A stretch of DNA of 64,000 nucleotides from Tuctoria greenei (taxonomy: Eukaryota; Streptophyta; Magnoliopsida; Poales; Poaceae): the NCBI GenBank assembly GCA_036927565.1, contig JAYESD010000005.1, forward strand, positions 91,676,301-91,740,300, given 5' to 3'. Both the position numbers and the translations under genes were made by a program. Below, piece by piece: positions 55,285 to 64,000 of the stretch (its first letter is position 1; each line of letters opens with the position of its first letter). The notes beneath the pieces were generated by a model that saw only the letters and a program-made list of their open reading frames with translations, made no database searches and had not been told where the DNA came from.

Positions 55285-58200
55285 TCCTCCCCTTCTTGCA
55301 TTTGAGTCGTCCGCGACTCAAGCTCATCTTCTTCTCCCAAATATGGCTTCAAATCTGCAATGTTAAATGTGGGACTAACCCCAAAATCCGCATGCAACTC
55401 GAGTTTATATGCATTATCATTAATCCTTTCCAACACTTTGAATGGACCATCAGCTCGAGGTAACAATTTAGACTTTCTCAAATCAGGAAATCCTTTTGCA
55501 AATGTAACAAACTAAATCACCAGGTTCAAAAGTGATAGGTTTCTTTCCCCTACTACCAACAAGTTTATACTTGGCATTCATGCACTCTATATTCTTCTTA
55601 GTGGTTTCATGCAATTTTAAGATCAATTCAGCACGATGTTTAGCATCAAAATTCACTCGTTCAATTGAAGGAAGAGGTAATAAATCAATAGGAGCACGGG
55701 GTACAAATACATAAACAATCTCAAAAGGGCATTTCTTAGTACTAGAATGTAGGGAATGATTATAAGAAAACTCAGCATGAGATAAACACTCTTCCCACAT
55801 TTTTATATTCTTTTTCAAAACAGCCCTAAGCATGGTAGATAAACTTCTATTCACAACCTCAGTTTGACCATCAGTTTGGGGATGACAAGTAGTTGAAAAT
55901 AAAACCTTAGTTCCCAATTTTGCCCATAACGTTCTCCAAAAATTGCTAAGAAACTTAGCATCACGATCTGAAACTATTGTGTTTGGCACACCATGAAACC
56001 TAATAATATCTCGGAAAAACAAATCAGCAACATGTGTAGCATCATTACTTTTACGACAAGGTATGAAGTGTGCCATTTTAGAAAATCTATCCACGACAAC
56101 AAAGATGCTATCCCTCCCATTCTTTGTTCGAGGCAGTCCTAAAACAAAGTCCATAGAAATATCCTCCCAAGGCATGATAGGAATAGGAAGAGGCATGTAC
56201 AAACCATGTGAATTAAGTCGTGACTTAGCTTTTTGATATGTCGTGCAGCGAGCAACGAAGCGCTCCATGTCTCACCTCATCCTTTGCCAAAAGAAATGAC
56301 CAGCAAGTATGTCCTCCATCTTTTCACTTCAAAGTGCCCCATCAGCCCGCCTCCATGCGCTTCCTGTAACAACAACAAACGAACGAAGCTAGATGGAATG
56401 CATAACTTGTTAGCTCTAAACACATAGCCATCACTGAGGACAAATTTATTCAATGTTTTTCCATCTTTACGTTTCAGAAATACATCTTTGAAATCAGCAT
56501 CATATTCATATTGATCTTTAATCGTTTCTAATCAAAAATTTTAAAGTCAAGTTGAGATAGAAGAGTATAACGTCTAGATAAAGCATCAGCAATAACATTA
56601 TCCTTTCCCTTTTTGTGTTTAATGACATAAGAAAAAGACTCAATAAATTCCATCCACTTAGCATGCCTATGGTTCGGTTTCCCTTGACTCCTAATATGCT
56701 TTAGTGATTCATGATCAGAATGGATAACAAATTCTTTGGGCCACAAATAATGCTGCCATGTTTCTAAAGTTCATACAAGAGCATATAATTCCTTATCATA
56801 GGTAGAATAATTCAGAACAGACCCACTTATTTTCTCACTAAAATATGCAACAGGTTTTCCTTCTTGTAACAAAACACCACCCAATCTAATCCCACTAGCA
56901 TCACATTCAAGCTCAAAAGTCTTAGAAAAATCAGGAAGTTTGAGAAGAGGTGCATGCGTGAACTTATCTTTCAGTATGGTAAAGGCATTATCTTGTGTGG
57001 TGCCCCAAGAAAAAGGCACCCCCTTCTTCATAAGGCCATTCCATGGAGCAGCAATGGTGTTGAAATCCTTCACAAAGCGACGATAGAACCCAACCAGCCC
57101 TAGAAAGCTCTGCACCTGTGTGATGGTCTTTGGTACAGGCCACCCCTGAATACCCTCTACCTTGGCTTGATCAACTTCAATTCCCTGTGGAGTAACAACA
57201 TAGCCAAGGAAAGAGACTCGATCCGTGCAAAAGGTGCACTTCTCAAGATTACCAAATAATCGTGCTTCATGTAAAGCATTAAAAATAGCACGTAAGTGAT
57301 CAAGATGTTCATCCATGTTTGCTATAAATCAATATATCATCAAAATACACAACAACAAATTTTCCAATGAATGCACGCAAAACCTCGTTCATTAATCTCA
57401 TGAAGGTGCTAGGTGCATTAGTTAACCCAAAAGGCATGACTAACCACTCATATAAACCAAACTTAGTTTTTAAAGCAGTTTTCCATTCATCTCCTAGTTT
57501 CATGCGAATTTGGTGATAACCACTATGCAAATCAACTTTTGAGAACACAACAGCACCACTCAATTCATCAAGTATATCATCTAAGCGTGGAATAGGATGA
57601 CAATATCGAATGGTGATATTGTTGATTGCTCTACAATCCACACACATACGCCATGATCCATCCTTTTCAGGTACTAGAATAACTGGAACAGCACAAGGAC
57701 TAAGATACTCACGTACATAACCTTTGTCGAGTAGTTCTTGTACTTGGCGCTGAATCTCCTTTGTTTCTTCTGGATTTGTCTTGTATGGTGCACGGTTGGG
57801 CAATGAAGCACCAGGAATGAGGTCAATCTGGTGCTCAATCCCTCAAAGTGGTGGTAGTCCTGGTGGTATTTCACTTGGAAACACATCAGAATATTCCCGC
57901 AAAATGTTACCAACAGCAAGAGGCAAAGAATGTTGCATATCGTAAAGGGAAATCAAAGCATCTTTGCATACCAAAGCATAGGCAACAGAGGTGGAAACAA
58001 TTAGTTCATTAATATCAGATTTTGTAGCAAACAAGCATTTCCCTTCAGAGATATCTCATTTTTCTTATCAAACACAGATTTGGCATTGTTATTGTTCTCA
58101 ACGTTAGCATGGTCCTGAGATTTAGTTTTCCTAGCTCTAGCAACATCATCTTGCACAATAGCTTCAGGAGACATAGGATGCAACACAATTTTTTTATCGT

Positions 58201-59880
58201 GGTAAAGAAAAGAATACTGATTTGATCTACCATGATGCATAGAATCTCTATCAAATTGCTAAGGTCTTCCTAGCAGAATATTACAAGCTTGCATAGGCAC
58301 AACATCACATTCAACGACATCCTTATATGATCCAATAGTAAAATTTATTCGCGCAAGTCTAGTTACCTTTGGCTTATCGCTGTTGTTCAACCATTGAATG
58401 TAATAGGGATGTGGGTGCAGTTTGGTGCTTAGTGCCCGCTTGGTCACCATGTTACTGCTGGCCAAGTTGTTGCAGCTACCTCCATCAATGATCATGCGGC
58501 AAGATTGCTCTTTGACGACACACTTTGTTTGGAATAATGTGTGCCTTTGATTTTGTTCCGCTTTCTCCATTTTTGCACTAAGCACACGCTGCACAATGAG
58601 ACAATCATAGCGCACTGCATCTTCTGCACTAATATGCTCTTCTTGATGTCCATCGCTACCTGCATAGTCAGCTGCAAGCAAAACACATGTATCGTCATCA
58701 AAATGCTAGCAGATGAGTACTCACCGTCATCTTTAACCTTTAGAACACGTTTGCTTGGGCAGTCACGCTGCACATGGCCAAAACCCTTGCACTTGTGACA
58801 TTGAACGTCTCTAGATCGTCCAGTAGATGCTACGGACGAAGCACTCTCGGTGGGCTTTTGGGTGGTCTTTACTGCTGAGCTAGTGGAAGAAGAACGTTGC
58901 ATGTTGCCAGAGGAAGAAGGTGCTGCCCGACTTGCTGAAGAAGATGGCGGGGAAGCACGCCCAGTCGAAGGAGTAGTCGTGCGTGGTTGCTATGAGCTAG
59001 TGTTTCCTGCAGAAATATTAGTTCTAGAGCTAGCTCGTCGTCCCTGCACTTCCTTTTCAGCTTTACAAGCAAGATGAAACAAACGGGTAACATTATTGTA
59101 ATTTTTATAAGCAAGTATGTCCTGAATTTCATGGTTTAAACCACCCAAAAATCTAGCCATAGCTGGTTCCTCATCCTCGTCCAAATTACAACACAACATA
59201 GCCATTTGTAATTCCTGAAAATACTCTTCTACACTATTAGCTCCCTGTGTCAATTGTTATAACTTATTTAACAGATCACGTGCATAGTAAGAAGGAACAA
59301 ATCTAGCCCGCATGAGCCGTTTCAAAGCATCCCAAGTTTGTGGTATGTTATTAGGAGTTTTCTTGCCATGTTCTATCCACCAAACAGAAGCAAAATCAGT
59401 AAACTCACTAGTGGCTGCTCTAACTCTTGCGTTTTCAGGAAACTCATGACATGCAAATTTTTTATCAACAGAAATCTCCCAAGTAATATATGCATCAGGG
59501 TCATATTTACCATCAAAATGAGGTATCTTAAATTTGATCTTGTTAAAAGTATCATCATGATTGCGTACCTCACGCCGACGATGTCCACCCATACCTTGAC
59601 GGTTGCATTGTAGCCGGCGCCGTGGCCTAGCTTCCTCATCTTCCCCAATCTCCGTATCTGCAGAATAGTCATCTTCATTGTCACGTACAATACTAGGAGC
59701 ATTCCTCACCTGTCCATCCGCGGTGTGTCCATGATCTCTCTCCTCAAGGCGCTGCAGGATGGCTCCAATAGAGGTGTTCAATGTTTGAATGGAAATCTCC
59801 AACATGCTGATTTTGGTGTTGGTGTCGATTTGCATATTTTCCAATTGACCAAGGCGGTCACTGGTAACACGAAAATCCTC
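55041..59880 (-). pseudogene. A4 gag-pol
   Basis: Minus strand. Gag begins after a deletion that removes its ATG and first codons (junction near 59884). Gag core 59260-59560, knuckle [14 protein letters not shown] about 58765-58805, protease IIDGGS near 58475, RT with VPVILV (57690), YFDDILIYS (about 57320-57350). RNase H about 56600-57000, integrase finger CTTYQKAKS (Cys to Tyr change, about 56240) and DDE core 55880-56170, and a tail ending in the LTR at 55041. Breaks occur near 59260, 58700, 58258, 58030, 57845, 57310, 56770, 56530, 56460, 56270 and 55500. Inactive. Confidence 0.88.
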
Positions 59881-59884
59881 ATCA

Positions 59885-60050
59885 AGCAACCATGAACTCA
59901 ACAAGTCTTGACTATGTAGAGAAAGTAAAAGGCACAATGGTTTAGGAATAATGGAAAAAACAGATCTGGTATTTTTTTGTGCTTTTTCTCGACTATAGGA
60001 TGATAATAGCGGAAAGAAAAGTAATGGTAGCACTCTCACCGATTAATCTT
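59885..60050 (-). other. A4 leader remnant
   Basis: Only about 165 bp of leader is left. Compared with A3, roughly 1.07 kb is missing between ...CATGGTTGCTT and GATGAGG..., taking the 24-bp repeat array, the purine blocks and the gag start. The short sequence GCTT occurs near both break sites. Confidence 0.75.
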
Positions 60051-60062
60051 GCTCTAATACCA
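60051..60062 (-). other. Primer-binding site of A4
   Basis: On the minus strand TGGTATTAGAGC: one change from the canonical site, without the extra base of A1 and A2. Confidence 0.78.
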
Positions 60063-60064
60063 CT

Positions 60065-60926
60065 TGATAGGATCTTGGTTCCCGATCTTTCAATGAGAAT
60101 AGGAGGGTCTGATTTGTGGAGGAGAAGACATTAGCGATCCGACTACGCCATCGCCAAGACGATACACCTTAGCGATCGGTACACCGACTCTGAAGTTGTA
60201 TTGATCTTGCTGGCGCACAATCAACCTGAACACGAGGGCCTTTGTTTCTGTAAGCAATCGAAGAACACGCAAGAACAAGAAGAACAAGCACTTATCAGTT
60301 GAATCAATCTGAAGTGGGGTTCTGGATACAAGTAGACGGGCGATCTAGTCGACACACGCGTGTACAAGGAAGCAGCAGAAGCTAACTTACGAATAAACAA
60401 AACCCACCAGCTAATGAGGGCGGCGTCTACTATTTATTACCTCCCTAAGGTCGTGAGAAACCCTAATCAGGAGTCTCTAATGGGCTCCAAAAGATACATG
60501 GGCCATGGGCCCAATTTTTGTGATGCAGCACCATGGACAGAAAAAGTCTTGGTATTAAAATAACAATTGTGGCAGACTCCGAATAGATATGGACATGAGG
60601 CTAGATCCGTTTGAAATTAGACTTGATAATCTTTCCAGGAAGTACTTGAATGCCCAGAACAGAGTCCGTATGAAGTAGTGGTGGCCGTCACAAGTTGGTG
60701 CTGTTCTGCTATCCAAATCCCATCCGCGCGAATTCCCTTCCCATTGGCTCCTCTCCATTGTTCCTAAGCAAAACAAGAAAGCACGTAGTTCCACAGTATA
60801 GATGGACATAAGGCCAAGAACGAGTTCACCTCATAGTTTAGTTGACGTGCACGAGCGTGAGTGATCGGACCAGAAACCGGTAGCTGAGTTGGTGTGGATG
60901 TATCGAGGGTGTTGATGTCCTCATCA
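60065..60926 (-). repeat. A4 5' LTR (862 bp)
   Basis: TGATAGGATCTTGG to CCTCATCA on the plus strand, complete. It carries its own substitutions and short gaps relative to the other A LTRs. Confidence 0.92.
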
Positions 60927-63900
60927 TCCTATGCCCAAAACCAGCCTTGCCCAAACTTTTCTGGCGCCACTGGTAACAAGACATGCTATACTTGTGGTCA
61001 GGTGGGACACTTTGCTAATCAGTGCCCAATGTCAGTTCAAGTACCAACAAACAATTCCCTGAGGCAGAATCCTAGGCTGAATGGAGGAGCAACTCAAGGC
61101 AATCGTGGACCACAAAATTTCAATCATAGCAAGGTGAACCATGTATTTGTTGAGGAGGCTCAGCAAGCTGATGATGTTGTGATTGGTATGTTTCTTGCAA
61201 ACTCCAACCCTGCTACTATATTATTTGATTCTGGAGCATCTCATCAAAGTATGTTGCGAAGTATAGTATGCCTATATCACACATGAATTATACTATGTTG
61301 GTTAGTTCTCTTGGATGAGATATGAGGACAAATATAGTATGTCCAAAAGTAAGTCTTAGAATAAGGAGGGTAGATTTCCTTGCCAACCTTATAGTTTTGG
61401 ATTCACAAGGATTGGGCATAATAATTGGAATGTATTGGCTATGCAAGCATAATAGAGTGATCCATTGTGCCACATAGACAGTGCAGTTGATGAATGACGA
61501 GGGAGTCGGTATCGAATTCAAGGTAGTTCAGCCTACAACTGGAAAGGAAACGCTAAACCGCGTGAAATATGTGACATTGGAAGAAATTCGAATTGTTCGT
61601 GAATTTCTAGAGGTGTTTCCGAAAGAATTGTCAGGTATGCCACCTGATCGTGACATCAAATTCGTTAAAGACTTACTACCTGGAACTGCACCTATAGTTA
61701 AAAGGCCATATAGGATGCTTGATTATGAACTAGTGGAGCTCAAGAAGAATATTCAAGAGTAGCTAGAGATGGGTTTCATACGCCCAAGTTCCTCACCTTG
61801 GGCAACACTAGTACTCTTCGTAGATAAGAAAGATGGATCCCAAAGGATGTGTGTGGATTACCGGTCTCTCAATGAGGTGACAATCAAGAATAAGTACCCG
61901 TTGCCACACATAGAAGATTTGTTTGACCAAATGAAGGGAGCTCAAATATTCTCTAAGATTGGTCTTCGATCAGGGTACTTTCAACTAAAAATCAGACCTT
62001 CAGACATACCAAAAACGACCTTTCGAAAACGGTATGGGTCATATGACTACACCATGATGTCATTCGGATTGACGAAAGCACCTACCTACTTCATGTACCT
62101 CATGAATAAATTCTTCATGGAGTATTTGGATCAGTTTGTTGTACTGTTCATTGATGATATCGTGGTATACTCGAGAAGCGAAGAAGGGCATGAAGAGCAT
62201 TTAAGGCTGACATTGCAGAAATTGCAAGAACACCAGTTGTATGCCAAGTTTAACAAGTGTCAATTCTAGTTGAGAGAGATATCATTCTTGGGCCATATCA
62301 TCTCTGAAGGAGGAGTGTCTGTTGATTCCGGAAAAGTGAGAGATGTACTAAAGTGGGAATCCCTGCAGAATGTGAAGGAAATCTTGAGTTTCCTAGGAAT
62401 GACTAGATATTATCGCTGTTTCATTAAGGACTTCTCCAAGTTAGCGAAGCCCATGACCGAACACTAATGAAGGAGAAACCGTTTAAATGGACTCAGGCTT
62501 GTCAAAAAAGCTTTGAGGAGTTAAAGAAGAGATTAACAAACACACCGTTATTAATATTGCTAGATGTGAGCAAGCACTTCGACGTTTATTGTGACACATC
62601 GAGACAGGTACTTGGATGTGTATTGATGCAAGAAGGCCGAGTAGTGGCTTATGCATCTAGGCAACTGAAGAAGCATGAATTGAATTACCCTACACATGAC
62701 CTCAAACTCACTATCGTAATGCATGCGTTGAAAATATGGAGGCATTACATCTTCTGACACTGATGTGAGATTTATACGAATCACAAAAGTCGCAAGTACA
62801 TATTCACAAAAACAGATCTAAATTTGAGATAACTGAGATTGTTGGAACTCATCAAGGACTACGATGTGGGAATCAACTATCACCCAAGAAAGGCCAATGT
62901 AGTGGCAGACACCTTAAGCCAAAAAGGAGCAGGTCACCGACTCAGAGTTCGCGAATTACCGTACGAGCTATGCAAGGAGTTTGAACGATTGCGTCTCGGA
63001 TTCGTGAAAGAAATAGGAACAATGGAAGTTATTCTGACACTGGAACAGGAGATACGAGAAGTTCAAACAAATAATGACGAACTCCAAGACATCAAGGAAA
63101 GGATCCAAGAGGGGAGATAATGGAGATTCGATTTAGATGACAATGGCACGCTATGGCTTGGAAAATGAATTGTTGTGTCGAATGTGAAGCACATTTACGA
63201 GACGATATTGAAGGAGGCACATGACTCGCCTTATTCCATTCATCCCGGTAGTACGAAGATGTACACAAATTTGAAGACGTGTTATTGGTGGGATGTAATG
63301 AAAAAGGACATAGCTAATATGTTGCACTATGTGATATATGCCAACGAGTGAAGGCTGAGCATCAAAGACCAACCGTATTATTGCAACCATTGAAGATCCC
63401 AGAATGGAAGTGGGATGAAGTTTGTATGGATTTCATGGTCAGATTACCGCACTCAGGCAAGATATGACTCAATATGGGTTATTGTGTATCGATTGACCAA
63501 ATCTGCACATTTTATCCCTGTCAAGACTACCTATAGCGGTGCAAAGCTAGAATAGCTGTATATGGGGAGAATAGTGTGTTTACATGGAGTACCCAAGAAA
63601 AAAGTATCCGACAGAGGTTATTAATTTACCTCTAGGTTTTGGCAGAAACTGCACGAGTCTATGGGGACCCAACTAAACTTTAGTTCTGCATATCATCCAC
63701 AAACAGAAGGGCAAACCAAAAGGACGAATCAGATATTAGAAGACATGTTCAGAGCGTGTGCTAAAGTATGGAGGAAGTTGGGACAAAAGTCTGTGATATG
63801 CTGAATTCTCCTACAACAACAGCTACCAAACTAGTTAGAAAATGTCACCTTATGAAGCATCGTAGGAAAGGAGGTGTAGAACACCCCTATTTTGGAATGA

Positions 63901-64000
63901 GACGGGAAAAACCCAAGTATTTTGGCCTGACATGATACACAACGTCGAAAAGCATGTTTAGATAATCCGTGAAAACCTGAAGGTTGCTCAGTCGCGTCAA
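60927..64000 (+). pseudogene. Tekay-like element D3: gag end to integrase, runs off the window
   Basis: It starts within gag (TCCTATGCCCAAAACC, comparable to about 800-820 of D1). The zinc knuckle CYTCGQVGHFANQC starts at 60984 and the protease motif FDSGASH near 61224. RT begins ELSGMPPDRDI (61630), with FIDD at about 62147-62158. RNase H lies at 62560-62930. The integrase finger ([13 protein letters not shown], about 63230) and core (63420-63760) follow up to the window edge. Stops or frameshifts include those near 61250, 61310, 61475, 61760, 62267, 62465, 62755, 62830, 63118, 63165, 63315, 63465, 63555, 63625, 63765 and later. The left end is set by the A4 LTR. It is similar throughout to D2 where they overlap. 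Inactive. Confidence 0.87.

Larger units (their letters stand above)
54981..60926 (-). mobile_element. CRM-like element A4, minus strand, both ends rearranged
   Basis: On the minus strand: 5' LTR complete (60065-60926), primer-binding site, short leader remnant, gag with its start deleted, full-length pol region, and a 3' LTR reduced to its first 304 bp (54981-55284). The 5' LTR right flank is D3 gag; the left flank is the plus-strand A LTR tip in B. No target duplication can be matched. The RT motif YFDD is intact here, unlike A3. Confidence 0.9.

Noticed and set aside
1..64000. tRNA or rRNA genes
   Set aside because: The only tRNA-like matches are 12-13 bp primer-binding sites next to LTRs. 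No cloverleaf or rRNA core sequence was recognised by eye.

Overview
This window reads as intergenic, repeat-packed plant DNA, most likely from a large grass (Poaceae) genome. I find no host gene, rRNA or tRNA. Essentially every base can be assigned to an LTR retrotransposon or a broken piece of one, in nested and truncated layers. The species cannot be fixed from the sequence. The grass call rests on the combination of families: Tekay/Del-type chromoviruses with 3 kb LTRs, CRM-type (centromeric retrotransposon) chromoviruses whose LTRs begin TGATGAGGACATC, and SIRE/Maximus-type copia elements. All family assignments come from reading motifs; no database search was possible and no percent identities were computed.

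Layout. 1-431: end of a Tekay-like LTR. 432-871: gag scrap of Tekay-like family D. 872-1598: LTR-like segment of an unassigned family. 1599-19980: CRM-like element A1 on the minus strand, split in its reverse transcriptase by the 12 kb Tekay-like element E (3665-15662, target duplication CAGCA with one mismatch). 19981-23690: gag and 5' LTR of a minus-strand SIRE-like copia (F1). 23691-26271: D pol fragment. 26272-27469: second F LTR. 27470-51902: plus-strand SIRE-like copia G, carrying two nested plus-strand A elements, A2 (31419-37512, target duplication TAAAG) and A3 (40806-48414, target duplication TGATC). 51903-54864: LTR and gag of a second CRM-like family, B. 54865-60926: 116 bp of plus-strand A LTR joined head-on to minus-strand element A4. 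60927-64000: a third D copy running off the window.

How the parts work. Each family encodes or encoded gag, protease, reverse transcriptase, RNase H and integrase. The Ty3/gypsy order is PR-RT-RH-IN (A, B, D, E); the Ty1/copia order is PR-IN-RT-RH (F, G). Promoters (TATA boxes), tRNA-iMet-type primer-binding sites and polypurine tracts sit at the expected places. E is the best preserved: its two 3 kb LTRs look nearly alike, it has an extra 283-codon ORF upstream of gag, and its gag-pol frame is broken by a single TAG. All other coding regions carry several stops, frameshifts or deletions.

Main points to follow up: the E upstream ORF, with a dsRNA-binding-domain-like strand/helix order and an acidic tail; A-family pol frames that run 244 bp into the 3' LTR; 24-bp tandem repeats in the A leader; the deletion derivative A2; the post-pol envelope-like coding region of G with repeated CGGACTAGTCCG palindromes; and several chimeric junctions (A1, A4, the D/F block) that point to inter-element recombination.
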